Positions 34,463 through 42,725 of a DNA stretch of 62,797 bases are shown piece by piece. Under the pieces are notes generated by a model that had not been told where the DNA came from, searched no databases, and saw only the letters and a list, made by a program, of their open reading frames with translations. How positions within the stretch are numbered: position 1 is the stretch's first letter; each line of letters begins with the position of its first letter. The DNA is taken from positions 1-62,797 of the forward strand of contig QXWX01000038.1 of assembly GCA_009911175.1 (NCBI GenBank), read 5' to 3'. Both the position numbers and the translations under genes were made by a program. Source of the DNA: Lachnospiraceae bacterium (GTDB lineage Bacteria > Bacillota_A > Clostridia > Lachnospirales > Lachnospiraceae).

Positions 34463-36523
34463 ATGGAGCGCTGGGGATTTTATCTGTCAGGTATCCAATA
34501 CGGTATCTGCGAAAAAGAAGGAGAACACATTTACCATCAACCGTTGAATGTAGAGACGGGAGAGTATGGTGAGAGGAGAGTACTGAAAAAGGAAGAGGAG
34601 TGGTATAAAAAGCTGGGGAAGATGGATGTTCTGGACGCCCTGCTTCACACGGAGGAATACGAGCGTGCCCTGGCCAGCAATCCGGAGGGCTTTCAGACCG
34701 CGGCCGGCACCCGCTATGAGCAAAAGAGCGAGACGGAGTATGTGGAGCGTGAGATCAAATTTCCCCAGGACTTTTTGGTAGAAAACGGGCGGATCATCGC
34801 CTTTGTGACGCCCGCCCGGGACTGCTGCTCCCTGCTTGTGCGGGAGGGGTATGAGGACAGGACGATCCTGCCAAGGTGGAAGGAGATGTATCAGGAGCCG
34901 ATCTGCCGCGTCCGGCCGGCGCAGACTTGCATGGTGCCTATGCGGGACGGGATCCGTCTGGCGGCGGATATATATCTTCCTCAGAAGGAGGGGCCGGTTC
35001 CGGTGGTGCTGGTCCGCACCCCTTACGGAAAATCAAAAGACGCGGAGCCTTATTACCGCTTCGTACAGAGAGGCTTCGGCGTGGTGATCCAGGATGTCCG
35101 GGGCCGGGAGGACAGCGAAGGCGAATGGCTGCCCATGTACTATGAGGTGGAGGACGGGGACGATACGCTGAACTGGATCGCCGGACAGCCCTGGAGCAAC
35201 GGAGACGCGGCCATGACCGGAGGGTCTTACCTGGGATATGTCCAGTGGGCGGCTGCGGCCAGCGGCAATCCGCATCTGAAAGCCATGCTCAGCAGCGTCT
35301 GCTCCGGAAGTCCTTTTGTGGACGTGCCGAGAAGGGGCGGGTGTTTTAATTCCGGTATGCTGGCGTGGGCATTTGCCGTATCCGGACAGCGCATGGACGC
35401 GGAGAAAATGGCGCGGGACGACTGGGATGAAGTGCTGAGTATCCGTCCCCTGGAAGAGCTGGCGCCGAAAGCCCTGGGGTATGACGTACCCTTCCTGCGC
35501 AAATGGATCTCCCATATGGACTGTGACGAGCTGTGGCAGCGGGGAAGCTGGAAGGACCGCTTCGGGGAGCGCCGGGTGCCGGCGCTGATCATGTCCGGCT
35601 GGTTTGACGACAACGGGATGGGGACCACGGAAGCCCTGGATCTGTATGCGGATTATGATGAGAAGAAGGTCATCCTCGGCCCCTGGATGCACAGCGGCAA
35701 TGCCAATTATGACATCCACGGGTTTGCCCTGGGAAATAATGCCCTGCGCTATGACATGGATCTGATCTGCTTCGCGTGGCTGGAGCATTATGTCAACGGC
35801 GTGGACAATGGGATCGAAAAGACCCCGAAGGTGGAGTATTATAGCATGGGGAGCAATGAGTGGAAGAGCGCGGAAAACTGGCCCGTTCCGGGAACAAAGG
35901 AATTGGTGCTGTATCTGGATGGGGATGGAGCAGAGAACCGCGGCCGTCTGACCACGGAAAAGGCTTTTGCGGCAGGCGCGGATGTCTATCGCTACGACCC
36001 GAAGGACCCGCCGGTCCATATCATTGACCTGTCGGAAAATGAGCTGGAGGTGCCGGAGGATTATACGGAGGAAGAGAAGCGGAAGGATATTCTGTGCTAC
36101 TCTACGGAGGTTCTGGAACAGGACCTGACCATCACCGGGGATGCCCTGGCGAAGATCTACATTTCCTCGGACTGCGAGGATACGGATCTGGTAGTGCGGA
36201 TCACGGACGTGGATGAAAACGGAAGATCCATGAAGCTGGCGGACGGCGTACTCAGCGTCCGGTATCGGAATCAGTTTACCGATCCGGAATTTATGGAGCC
36301 GGGAAAGGTCTATCCGGTGGAGATCCGGACGACCAAGCTGTCCCATACGTTCCAGAAGGGACATAAGCTGCGGGTGACGGTGACCTCCGGCGCGGAGAAC
36401 TTTATCTTTCCCAACCGGAATACACGAGACGGGTTCAACAGCGTGGAGATGAAAACTGCCGAGAACCGGATCCACCGGGGCGGGGAATACGCTTCGCGGG
36501 TTGTGCTTAGACAGGAGATCTGA
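34463..36523 (+). CDS. CocE/NonD (X-Pro dipeptidyl-peptidase S15-like) hydrolase
   Basis: 686 residues from ATG 34463 (GAAGGAG upstream). After about 150 residues of unusual N-terminal sequence comes the alpha/beta hydrolase core: PMRDGIRLAADIYLP, then S255 in GGSYLGY, an Asp in MSGWFDDNG and a His in LGPWMHSG. The C-terminal jelly-roll domain (about 470-680) is normal for the S15/CocE family, which includes X-Pro dipeptidyl peptidases, glutaryl-acylases and esterases. No signal peptide, so it acts in the cytoplasm, likely on the imported compound. Confidence 0.83.
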   Translation: MERWGFYLSGIQYGICEKEGEHIYHQPLNVETGEYGERRVLKKEEEWYKKLGKMDVLDALLHTEEYERALASNPEGFQTAAGTRYEQKSETEYVEREIKFPQDFLVENGRIIAFVTPARDCCSLLVREGYEDRTILPRWKEMYQEPICRVRPAQTCMVPMRDGIRLAADIYLPQKEGPVPVVLVRTPYGKSKDAEPYYRFVQRGFGVVIQDVRGREDSEGEWLPMYYEVEDGDDTLNWIAGQPWSNGDAAMTGGSYLGYVQWAAAASGNPHLKAMLSSVCSGSPFVDVPRRGGCFNSGMLAWAFAVSGQRMDAEKMARDDWDEVLSIRPLEELAPKALGYDVPFLRKWISHMDCDELWQRGSWKDRFGERRVPALIMSGWFDDNGMGTTEALDLYADYDEKKVILGPWMHSGNANYDIHGFALGNNALRYDMDLICFAWLEHYVNGVDNGIEKTPKVEYYSMGSNEWKSAENWPVPGTKELVLYLDGDGAENRGRLTTEKAFAAGADVYRYDPKDPPVHIIDLSENELEVPEDYTEEEKRKDILCYSTEVLEQDLTITGDALAKIYISSDCEDTDLVVRITDVDENGRSMKLADGVLSVRYRNQFTDPEFMEPGKVYPVEIRTTKLSHTFQKGHKLRVTVTSGAENFIFPNRNTRDGFNSVEMKTAENRIHRGGEYASRVVLRQEI

Positions 36524-36656
36524 AAAAAATTCTACCTGTGTAGATCATCGAACCGCACAGCTGGAAAAATCATGTTTCGTGCTCTTTCAAGTTCTTCCTG
36601 CTCTTACTTGGAAAATACAAGTTCAGCCATCATTTCTAAAAATCTTTTCTGAGATA

Positions 36657-36704
36657 TTGACAAAATGATATTAAAATGATATCATATAGCTATCAAAACT
36701 ACTC
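36657..36704 (+). promoter_or_regulatory. promoter with ATGATAT repeats before the SPFH gene
   Basis: TTGACA (36657-36662), 17 bases, TATCAT (36680-36685). ATGATAT occurs twice within the spacer/-10 and forms a TGATATCA palindrome. The ribbon-helix-helix protein encoded downstream would be a natural binder of such short repeats. Confidence 0.6.
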
Positions 36705-36748
36705 AACAATATTTCTGAAAATTGTATTCTCTAAGGAGGACATGAGAC

Positions 36749-37771
36749 ATGAAAGAAAACGTACTGATGAACAAGAAAAACGGCATTGCCATGCTGATGC
36801 TCTTTTTACTGCTGTACCTGGCGGCGATCGCGGGCACCGTTGTGGGCGGGATCATCATTTCACGGAAGGGACTTCCCATCCTGCTGATCATCAGCTGTAT
36901 CTGGGTGGCTCTGGGCTGGATCCCGTTCTGCGGCCTGAAGGTTCTGAAGCCCCAGGAGGCCCTTGTGCTGACTCTGTTTGGAAAGTATGTAGGAACCTTG
37001 AAGGAAGAAGGCTTCTATTATGTGAATCCATTCTGTGCCAGCGTCAATCCTGCGGCCAAGACAAAGCTGAGCCAGAGCGGGGACGTAGACAGAGGCGTGA
37101 GAAAATCATTTGCGATTTCCATGGAAGGCGCAAACGTGCAGGCAGAAACGCCGGCGAGCAATAAGATTTCCCTCAAGGTCATGACTTTGAACAACAGCCG
37201 CCAGAAGATCAACGACTGCCTGGGCAATCCGGTGGAGATCGGGATCGCGGTGATGTGGAAAGTGACGGATACTGCGAAGGCAGTCTTCAATGTAGACAAT
37301 TATAAAGAATACCTTTCCCTGCAGTGCGACAGTGCGCTGCGTGATATCGTCCGGATCTATCCCTATGATGTATCGCCCAATGTAGACACCACAGGGGACG
37401 GCGTGGCGGACGAAGGCAGCCTGCGGGGCTCCAGCGAGGTGGTGGCGAACCGGATCCGGGAGCAGATCCAGCAGAAGGTTATGGATGCCGGCCTGGAGAT
37501 CATAGAGGCACGCATCACCCACCTGGCCTACGCGCCGGAGATCGCGTCCGTGATGCTCCAGAGGCAGCAGGCTTCCGCGGTTGTGGACGCAAGGAAGATG
37601 ATTGTGGACGGCGCGGTCGGTATGGTGGAGATGGCATTGTGCCGTCTGAATGAGAACCATATGGTGGAACTGGATGAGGAAAGAAAGGCGGCTATGGTTT
37701 CCAATATGCTGGTGGTGCTCTGCGGCAATCATGACGCGCAGCCCATCGTAAACGCGGGAAGCCTGTATTAA
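36749..37771 (+). CDS. SPFH/band-7 domain membrane protein
   Basis: 340 residues. Two hydrophobic segments (about 13-37 and 42-62) are followed by a band-7/SPFH domain: LKPQEALVLTLFGKYVGTLKEEGFYYVNPF, a central VEIGIAVMWKVTDTAKAVFNVDNY and a helical C-terminus (MLQRQQASAVVDARK). SPFH proteins form large membrane rings or scaffolds and often control proteases or lipid domains. GGAGGA lies 8 bases upstream. The next gene is a small ribbon-helix-helix protein starting three bases after the stop. Confidence 0.85.
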   Translation: MKENVLMNKKNGIAMLMLFLLLYLAAIAGTVVGGIIISRKGLPILLIISCIWVALGWIPFCGLKVLKPQEALVLTLFGKYVGTLKEEGFYYVNPFCASVNPAAKTKLSQSGDVDRGVRKSFAISMEGANVQAETPASNKISLKVMTLNNSRQKINDCLGNPVEIGIAVMWKVTDTAKAVFNVDNYKEYLSLQCDSALRDIVRIYPYDVSPNVDTTGDGVADEGSLRGSSEVVANRIREQIQQKVMDAGLEIIEARITHLAYAPEIASVMLQRQQASAVVDARKMIVDGAVGMVEMALCRLNENHMVELDEERKAAMVSNMLVVLCGNHDAQPIVNAGSLY

Positions 37772-37774
37772 AAT

Positions 37775-37975
37775 ATGGCTGAATCGAAAAAGAAGCAGGT
37801 TCCTCTGCGCCTGTCGGAAAAGCTGTACAATGCCATCGCCGCATGGGCGGAGGATGATTTCCGCTCCGTGAACGGGCAGATTGAATATCTGCTGACCGAG
37901 TGTGTAAGACAGAGGAAGAAGAATGGAAAATATGTTTCAGAGCGTCTGGACGAGCCGCCGGAACTGGATATCTGA
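37775..37975 (+). CDS. ribbon-helix-helix (Arc-like) small protein
   Basis: 66 residues with the Arc/MetJ pattern: a basic N-terminus, a short strand [11 protein letters not shown], then two helices ([10 protein letters not shown] and [14 protein letters not shown]). It starts three bases after the SPFH stop, so it is translated with it. Either a DNA-binding autoregulator of the pair or a structural partner of the SPFH protein. No toxin gene is next to it. Confidence 0.75.
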   Translation: MAESKKKQVPLRLSEKLYNAIAAWAEDDFRSVNGQIEYLLTECVRQRKKNGKYVSERLDEPPELDI

Positions 37976-38013
37976 AATGACTGTGACCAATATTTCCTGC
38001 AGATTAAAAAAAG

Positions 38014-38049
38014 GAGCCGCCGCTGCTTGTGACAGCGGAGGCTCTTTTT
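38014..38049 (+). terminator. terminator after the SPFH-RHH pair
   Basis: GAGCCGCCGCTG (38014-38025) and CAGCGGAGGCTC (38033-38044), one mismatch, followed by TTTTT. Confidence 0.85.
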
Positions 38050-38108
38050 CGGCGGATTCATTCATGCGAAGCAGCGCGCGAAATAGTCGTGCCTGAGAGG
38101 ATATTTGA

Positions 38109-38699
38109 CTATCCGGTAACCTTCTCAACAATTGCGAGAAGGCAGATTCGTAATGTCTGCAGATCAAACTCATACTTAGGTGAACTTGTATCGGCCTCCT
38201 GCTGTGCATCCGTGTTCAGGACACAGTGCATGATACTGGCAGTGGATTTCAAAAGCCGGTCCGGCTGATCCGGATTCAGTCCCTTTAAAAATAAATAAAG
38301 CATCTGCTTGTATTTGTCAGCCCAGCTTAACAGTCCCTCATAATCATATGTCGCTGATACGAGCAGGCTGGTCTGATGAAGCTTCCGGGTCATTTCATTC
38401 TTTTTGTATTCCTGGGAACGGGCCAGCAGGTAATCGATCATCGTCTCCTGATTCGGAGAAGGAGGCGCCTGGAGAATACTGGTCCGGATAAAATCCGATA
38501 CATAATCATTCCAGATATCCATGAAAAGCTCCTTTTTTCCTTTCCATTGGCGGTAAACAGAGCCGACACTGTAACCGGCCTGGCCGGCGATATCCTGTAT
38601 AGAAGTTTCCTCATAACCATTTTCTAAGAAAAGCTGTCTTGCGGCTTCCTTTAGCTCTGTTTTCGTCATCAGAGATTTTTCCTGCTGTCTGCTTCCCAT
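38109..38699 (-). CDS. TetR family regulator
   Basis: 196 residues. The N-terminal TetR HTH is clear: KEAARQLFLENGYEETSIQDIAGQAGYSVGSVYRQWKGKKELF. The C-terminal ligand domain is not assigned. It is transcribed alone on the minus strand from a promoter with an unusually well conserved sequence also found at 42.0 and 58.8 kb. Target genes are unknown; the divergent chemoreceptor gene is a possible one. Confidence 0.87.
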   Translation of the reverse strand: MGSRQQEKSLMTKTELKEAARQLFLENGYEETSIQDIAGQAGYSVGSVYRQWKGKKELFMDIWNDYVSDFIRTSILQAPPSPNQETMIDYLLARSQEYKKNEMTRKLHQTSLLVSATYDYEGLLSWADKYKQMLYLFLKGLNPDQPDRLLKSTASIMHCVLNTDAQQEADTSSPKYEFDLQTLRICLLAIVEKVTG

Positions 38700-38744
38700 A
38701 AATTCTCCATTCTATGATTTACACTGTTAACCAATAATGCTCTA

Positions 38745-38773
38745 ATTATAACAAAAGAGATTTTTGGTGTAAA
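38745..38773 (-). promoter_or_regulatory. TetR promoter, copy 1 of a recurrent promoter element
   Basis: On the minus strand TTTACA (38773-38768), a 17-base spacer CCAAAAATCTCTTTTGT, and TATAAT (38750-38745), 46 bases before the tetR start. Nearly the same sequence, spacer included, occurs at 42010-42038 and 58819-58847. Confidence 0.8.
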
Positions 38774-39019
38774 GCCTTTGTAGGGGGACTTTGCGCGCTT
38801 TTTCATAACAATGACTACTGAAGAATCAGTAACAGCCTTCGTGAAACAACCCTAACAAAACTATAGAAAGCACTTTCCTTCACGGATAATCTGTGCTATA
38901 CTAAGCAAAAGTCTATCGCCTGTCAGTCGATACAACACACAATATACGACTGGCGGATTGAGCGGCTTTTTATTCTGTCTATTGACACAAAAATTACTCA
39001 GAAAAGGAGTGGCAGAAAC
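38774..39019 (+). promoter_or_regulatory. upstream region of the chemoreceptor gene, possible sigma-28 promoter
   Basis: No gene is seen. AAAAGTCT (38907-38914), 11 bases, GTCGATAC (38926-38933) matches the motility sigma consensus TAAAGTTT-N11-GCCGATAA at 6 of 8 positions in each box, 86 bases before the GTG start. Chemoreceptor genes are typical targets of that sigma factor. Confidence 0.4.
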
Positions 39020-41062
39020 GTGACAGGAAAAGAAGCGGGCTTCCTCGCCGGCCGAGGAACAAAACGGAGCCTGAACAGGCGGATATTGAGAAACACTACA
39101 TTTAATATCCTGATCTTGGTGGTCGTATGCTGTGTGATCATGGCGCTTTCCTTGCAGTCGCTTGCCAACAACATATTGTTGGACAGCCTTCAGCCGATGG
39201 CCCGGCAGTCGGCTAAGACGGTAGAGGCCAACATCCATATGCTTGCCGACCGTATGATGGGCATTGCCGGTGATCCCCGAATGAGCAGTGTAACCGCCGG
39301 TGCTGAACCAGACGAAGGTGGGACGGCTTCCCCGGACACTGCGGCAACGAGGGAAAACCGGGCGGCGCTGCTGGAAGAAGCTGCAGAGACTTATGAACTT
39401 TACACGATCGCCCTGTATGACTTGGACGGGCGGCTGGAACAGGGGATTGACGATGCGCCGGAAAATCTGGACAGTGATTTTTTTGCGCTTTTAAAAGAAA
39501 CAGATAATCTGACGATCGATGCATCCACGATCTTCCAGGGCAGTCTGGGCATTACTATGGGAATGCCGGTGAAAGAAGATGGTGAGACCGTTCTTTATGT
39601 AATGGGTACCTACAAATATGACTTGCTCAACGATGTGATCAGCAGCATCAACCTGGGCAGAAGCGGCATGGCCTATATGGTCAACAGGGAGGGAATCGTG
39701 ACCGGCCACCCGGATCAGTCTCTTGTCCTTGATCAAAGTTCGCTGGTTCAGTTAAGCGGCGGCAACGGGGATGCGGTGGAGCGGGTCACTACCGGAGAAA
39801 CAGGGGCGGCAGAATTTCCCATCGACGGAGAAAAGATGCTGGTGGCCTTTTCTCCCATCCGGGGAACTCAGTGGTCACTGGTCATACAGATTCCAAAGTC
39901 GGATTATGGTCAGTTCATTAATGGGGCCATGCTGGTATCAATTTTGGCCACCCTGGCGGGGCTCGTGATCTCCATAGTGTTGATCCTGCGGTTTGCGCGT
40001 TCCATTTCCCATCCGGTGAAGTGCGTAACGGACCGGATGGTGGCTCTGTCCAATGGAGACCTGCATACGGAAGTGATCCCCGTCAGTACAGGAGATGAGC
40101 TGGAGGTCATGACACAGACTCTGGATGCTACGCTGGAAAGCGTAAACCGATACATATCCGATATCGAGCAGGTATTGACCCGTGTCGCGGACGGCGATCT
40201 TCGGACCGGGCCGCAGGTGGACTACAAAGGCGATTTTGTGCTGATCCGCGGCAGTCTGAGTACCATTACCCGGTCGATGAACGAAACACTCCTGGGATTC
40301 CGTGCCGCCGCAGACCGGCTCACCGCAATGGCAGAGCAGCTGAGCGGGCAGTCTGCGCAGCTGCACCATGCATCCCTGGAACAGAACCAGTCTACCGAAG
40401 AACTGGTCCATGAGGTGACCCATGTGAAAGAGCAGCTGGCCGATGTTGCAAAGAGCAGCGGTCAGACCCGTTCCCAGACGGAAGAGATCACCCGGCGCGT
40501 TCGAAGCGCCAATGAACAGATGTCCTCCCTGTCTAACGCCATGGATGACATCAGCGATAACGCGCAGCAGATCACAAAGATCGCAAAGGACATTGAGGAC
40601 ATTGCGTTCCAGACCAATATTTTGTCTCTCAATGCCTCTGTGGAGGCAGCCCGTTCCGGAGAAGCCGGAAAAGGCTTTGCGGTTGTAGCCGATGAGGTAA
40701 AGCGGCTGGCAGCCAAGAGTGCCGAGGCCGCACAGAGAGCTACGAAGATGGTCGACAATACCAAAGCGATCATCCAGAACGGGGTGGTGCTGACAGCGGA
40801 TACTGCTGGCTCTCTCCGCGCGATCTCCGATGTTTCCGCGCAGATCAGCACAATTTCGGATCAGCTTGCAGCGGCGGTGCAGGGACAGGAGCTTGCACTG
40901 AGCGTAATGGAGGAGCGGATTGCCACGATCTCTTCCATCGCAGACCGCAATCTGCAAAACGCAGGGGAAACGGAGCAGTCCAGCGGATCGCTGGCGAAAG
41001 AAGCGGAGGAGCTTCAGTCCCACGTGCGAAAATTTATTTTAAAGGAGAAAAGCGGCAGATGA
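39020..41062 (+). CDS. methyl-accepting chemotaxis protein with Cache-type sensor
   Basis: 680 residues starting at GTG 39020 (AAAGGAG 10 bases upstream). A membrane segment at about 28-50 is followed by a large extracytoplasmic dCache-like domain, a second membrane segment near 300-323, a HAMP domain and a long signalling coiled coil with the hairpin tip around [30 protein letters not shown], the standard MCP signature. It should relay an outside ligand to CheA/CheW; no other chemotaxis gene is in the window. Its stop overlaps the next gene by four bases (ATGA). Confidence 0.9.
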   Translation: MTGKEAGFLAGRGTKRSLNRRILRNTTFNILILVVVCCVIMALSLQSLANNILLDSLQPMARQSAKTVEANIHMLADRMMGIAGDPRMSSVTAGAEPDEGGTASPDTAATRENRAALLEEAAETYELYTIALYDLDGRLEQGIDDAPENLDSDFFALLKETDNLTIDASTIFQGSLGITMGMPVKEDGETVLYVMGTYKYDLLNDVISSINLGRSGMAYMVNREGIVTGHPDQSLVLDQSSLVQLSGGNGDAVERVTTGETGAAEFPIDGEKMLVAFSPIRGTQWSLVIQIPKSDYGQFINGAMLVSILATLAGLVISIVLILRFARSISHPVKCVTDRMVALSNGDLHTEVIPVSTGDELEVMTQTLDATLESVNRYISDIEQVLTRVADGDLRTGPQVDYKGDFVLIRGSLSTITRSMNETLLGFRAAADRLTAMAEQLSGQSAQLHHASLEQNQSTEELVHEVTHVKEQLADVAKSSGQTRSQTEEITRRVRSANEQMSSLSNAMDDISDNAQQITKIAKDIEDIAFQTNILSLNASVEAARSGEAGKGFAVVADEVKRLAAKSAEAAQRATKMVDNTKAIIQNGVVLTADTAGSLRAISDVSAQISTISDQLAAAVQGQELALSVMEERIATISSIADRNLQNAGETEQSSGSLAKEAEELQSHVRKFILKEKSGR

Positions 41063-41502
41063 AACGGATTTTTGTCATGCTTATAAGCCTGCTGCTGATG
41101 ATGCCGCTGCTGACAGCGTGCGGGGATCAGGAAGGGCTTCAGGACGGATATTATACTGCTCAGGCATCTGAATTTAGCCATGGCTGGAAGGAATATATCA
41201 CTATTTTGGTGAAAGGCGGGAGTATTGTCTCCGTAGAATACAACGCGGAGAATGCCAGCGGATTCATCAAGAGCTGGGATAACACATATATGCAGAACAT
41301 GCTTCAAGTCTCCGGGACCTATCCCAACGAGTATACCCGATATTACGCAAACCAGCTTCTGGAGGGACAGGGAGAGGAAGGCATCGACGCGCTCTCAGGA
41401 GCGACCTCTTCTCATGGGTCATTTCAGATTCTGTCCCAGGCTGTACTGGAACAGGCCCGCATGGGAGATTCCAGTATTGCGATCGTAGATACAGAGCATT
41501 AA
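41059..41502 (+). CDS. FMN-binding domain lipoprotein coupled to the chemoreceptor
   Basis: 147 residues. Signal peptide with lipobox LLTAC (Cys21), then a small domain with [10 protein letters not shown] near the start and [13 protein letters not shown] near the end. The D-x2-SGAT-S/T pattern is the site where ApbE attaches FMN in secreted flavoproteins. It overlaps the chemoreceptor stop (ATGA), so the two are made together. A function as the periplasm-side redox or ligand partner of the receptor is inferred from coupling. Confidence 0.75.
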   Translation: MKRIFVMLISLLLMMPLLTACGDQEGLQDGYYTAQASEFSHGWKEYITILVKGGSIVSVEYNAENASGFIKSWDNTYMQNMLQVSGTYPNEYTRYYANQLLEGQGEEGIDALSGATSSHGSFQILSQAVLEQARMGDSSIAIVDTEH

Positions 41503-41568
41503 AGACAGACATGTGTTATGGCGTGCCTACATGGGCATGCTTTCTATGGATATTTGACGGACACAGAG

Positions 41569-41611
41569 AATGCAGGCCATCTTACGCAATTTTGCGGATG
41601 GCCTGCATTTT
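41569..41611 (+). terminator. intrinsic terminator after the chemoreceptor operon
   Basis: AATGCAGGCCATC (41569-41581) and GATGGCCTGCATT (41597-41609) pair exactly and run into a short T tract. Confidence 0.85.
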
Positions 41612-41791
41612 GCTATGATAATTGTTTCCGGCCAAAGCAGATGACCGCCATGGAAATGTATTTACTTGCCAGCTTATTCATAGCCTTTTGCCAGTTCCTC
41701 TACAATTTCTTTGCAGGAATCAATACTTTTAATCAGACTGGCAACATAAAACGTAATAGATTGTTAAGAAAGCCCCTGAGGAGACCGAATG

Positions 41792-42016
41792 ATGGAACAC
41801 ACGAAATTTTTCTGCTCGCTGTGCGAGAAGGGATTCCCCAATTATCAGACAGAATTATCTGAAGATCAAGGCGGCGAACAGTATCCTGAAATCCCGGACG
41901 GACCGATTCCTCCGCAGAATATCCTACATTTAATGCGTGAACGGCATTATGGCATAAAATACAGCATAATAGGCCCGCTTATTCCCGGCAAAACAGAAAC
42001 CATCGAAAATTTATAA
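41792..42016 (+). CDS. hypothetical small protein with a CxxC motif
   Basis: 74 residues, not recognised. GAGGAG lies 8 bases before ATG 41792. It opens EHTKFFCSLCEKGFPNY, a single C-x2-C that could be half of a zinc knuckle, and is followed by an acidic, proline-rich middle (GGEQYPEIPDGPIPPQ). The stop lies within the minus-strand promoter element at 42010. It may be a remnant; a faint helical frame on the other strand ending GYE (about 41673-41755) is an alternative. Confidence 0.35.
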   Translation: MEHTKFFCSLCEKGFPNYQTELSEDQGGEQYPEIPDGPIPPQNILHLMRERHYGIKYSIIGPLIPGKTETIENL

Positions 42017-42038
42017 TAAAAGAGATTTTGGGTGTAAA
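42010..42038 (-). promoter_or_regulatory. copy 2 of the recurrent promoter element
   Basis: Minus strand TTTACA (42038-42033), spacer CCCAAAATCTCTTTTAT, TATAAA (42015-42010). No convincing minus-strand gene follows, so it may be an orphan left after gene loss. Confidence 0.6.
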
Positions 42039-42062
42039 GCCTTTGACCCTCTAAAAACATCG

Positions 42063-42115
42063 TTGACATTTCATGTAAAATGAATTATGATTAAAAAATG
42101 AATCAGATTCACTAA
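42063..42115 (+). promoter_or_regulatory. promoter with TGAATCAGATTCA palindrome
   Basis: TTGACA (42063-42068), 17 bases, TATGAT (42086-42091), followed by the palindrome TGAATC-A-GATTCA (about 42099-42111), a likely repressor site. It precedes the deleted old-yellow-enzyme gene. Confidence 0.7.
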
Positions 42116-42145
42116 ATAACTTTGATTCACAAGTAGGTACGAAGA

Positions 42146-42385
42146 ATGACAGATAAGTATCTGAATCTATTATCAAAAGGAACGATTGGAACTCTGGAGA
42201 CAAGGAACAAGACGGTAATGTGCGCAATGGGGATCAACCAGTCGGACAAGGGGTTTGTCAATGATGCGGTGATCAATCATTATGCGGAGCGGGCAAAGGG
42301 CGGCTCCGTGGGATGTGAGACAGCGGAATATCTGGCAGAACAGGGAAAGAAGGTTACTATGAGCGGACGGTCAGGCCGTGAATAG
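42146..42385 (+). pseudogene. old yellow enzyme (NADH:flavin oxidoreductase) with large internal deletion
   Basis: 79 codons. The first 50 residues (YLNLLSKGTIGTLETRNKTV, then NHYAERAKGG) are the N-terminus of an OYE/2,4-dienoyl-CoA-reductase-type flavoenzyme. They are joined in frame at a GGS triplet to GCETAEYLAEQGKKVT, part of the NAD(P)/FAD-binding domain that normally sits over 350 residues later. The rest diverges and stops within a palindromic repeat. The promoter and operator in front are intact, so the deletion is probably recent. No function is possible. Confidence 0.82.
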
Positions 42386-42392
42386 TAACCTT
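42350..42392 (+). repeat. GTTACT palindromic repeat, copy 1
   Basis: AAGGTTACTAT (42350-42360) and ATAGTAACCTT (42382-42392) are exact complements, with an inner CGG...CCG stem. The related GTTACTGTTCAC motif is at 45113-45154 and a half copy at 48504-48518. Confidence 0.7.
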
Positions 42393-42428
42393 CGCTGCAA
42401 GGCATCCGGCTGATAAAGGTTTTGGCGA

Positions 42429-42458
42429 TTGACAAACACCAGGCACCAGTGTTACACT
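42429..42458 (+). promoter_or_regulatory. promoter of the TPP riboswitch-thi operon
   Basis: TTGACA (42429-42434), 18 bases, TACACT (42453-42458), 22 bases before the riboswitch. Confidence 0.75.
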
Positions 42459-42479
42459 GAAAAAGCAAAATAAATATTC

Positions 42480-42566
42480 AGGGGAGCTTGTATCGGCAGG
42501 CTGAGAGGAAGTAATCAACTTCGACCCTTATACCTGATGCGGATAATGCCGCCGTAGGAAGTCTGA
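42480..42566 (+). ncRNA. TPP (THI-box) riboswitch
   Basis: The conserved THI elements appear in order: GGGGAGC at 42481, CTGAGAG at 42501, GACCC near 42523, ACCTGAT at 42532, GGATAATGCC at 42541 and GCCGTAGGAAG at 42551. It binds thiamine pyrophosphate and should favour the terminator hairpin just downstream, shutting off thiM-thiE-thiD. Confidence 0.95.
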
Positions 42567-42579
42567 GCTGATTTTTTTC

Positions 42580-42611
42580 GGAGATACCGTACCAGGTATC
42601 TCCTGTTTTTT
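42580..42611 (+). terminator. riboswitch-controlled terminator
   Basis: GGAGATACC (42580-42588) and GGTATCTCC (42595-42603) followed by T7, placed right after the TPP aptamer. Confidence 0.9.
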
Positions 42612-42660
42612 TGCGCATAGATACGAAACGGTATCAAAATTGTAACTCAACAGGGTCAAA

Positions 42661-42700
42661 ATCATTCCAACCGCACAGGTGGAAATCATTTTGCCCGTAG
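42661..42700 (+). repeat. CCGCACAGGTGGAAAT intergenic element
   Basis: ATTCCAACCGCACAGGTGGAAATCATTTTGCCC-type sequence lies between terminator and thiM. Related segments occur at about 36546-36572, 45725-45750 and, on the other strand, 57445-57466. Confidence 0.45.
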
Positions 42701-42725
42701 CACAACTGTACGAGGAGGTAATCAG

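Noticed and set aside
35033..36475. 480-codon minus-strand frame opposite the CocE-type gene
   Set aside because: Antisense to a gene with a full hydrolase core; composition is His/Arg/Pro-rich and no start signal is seen.
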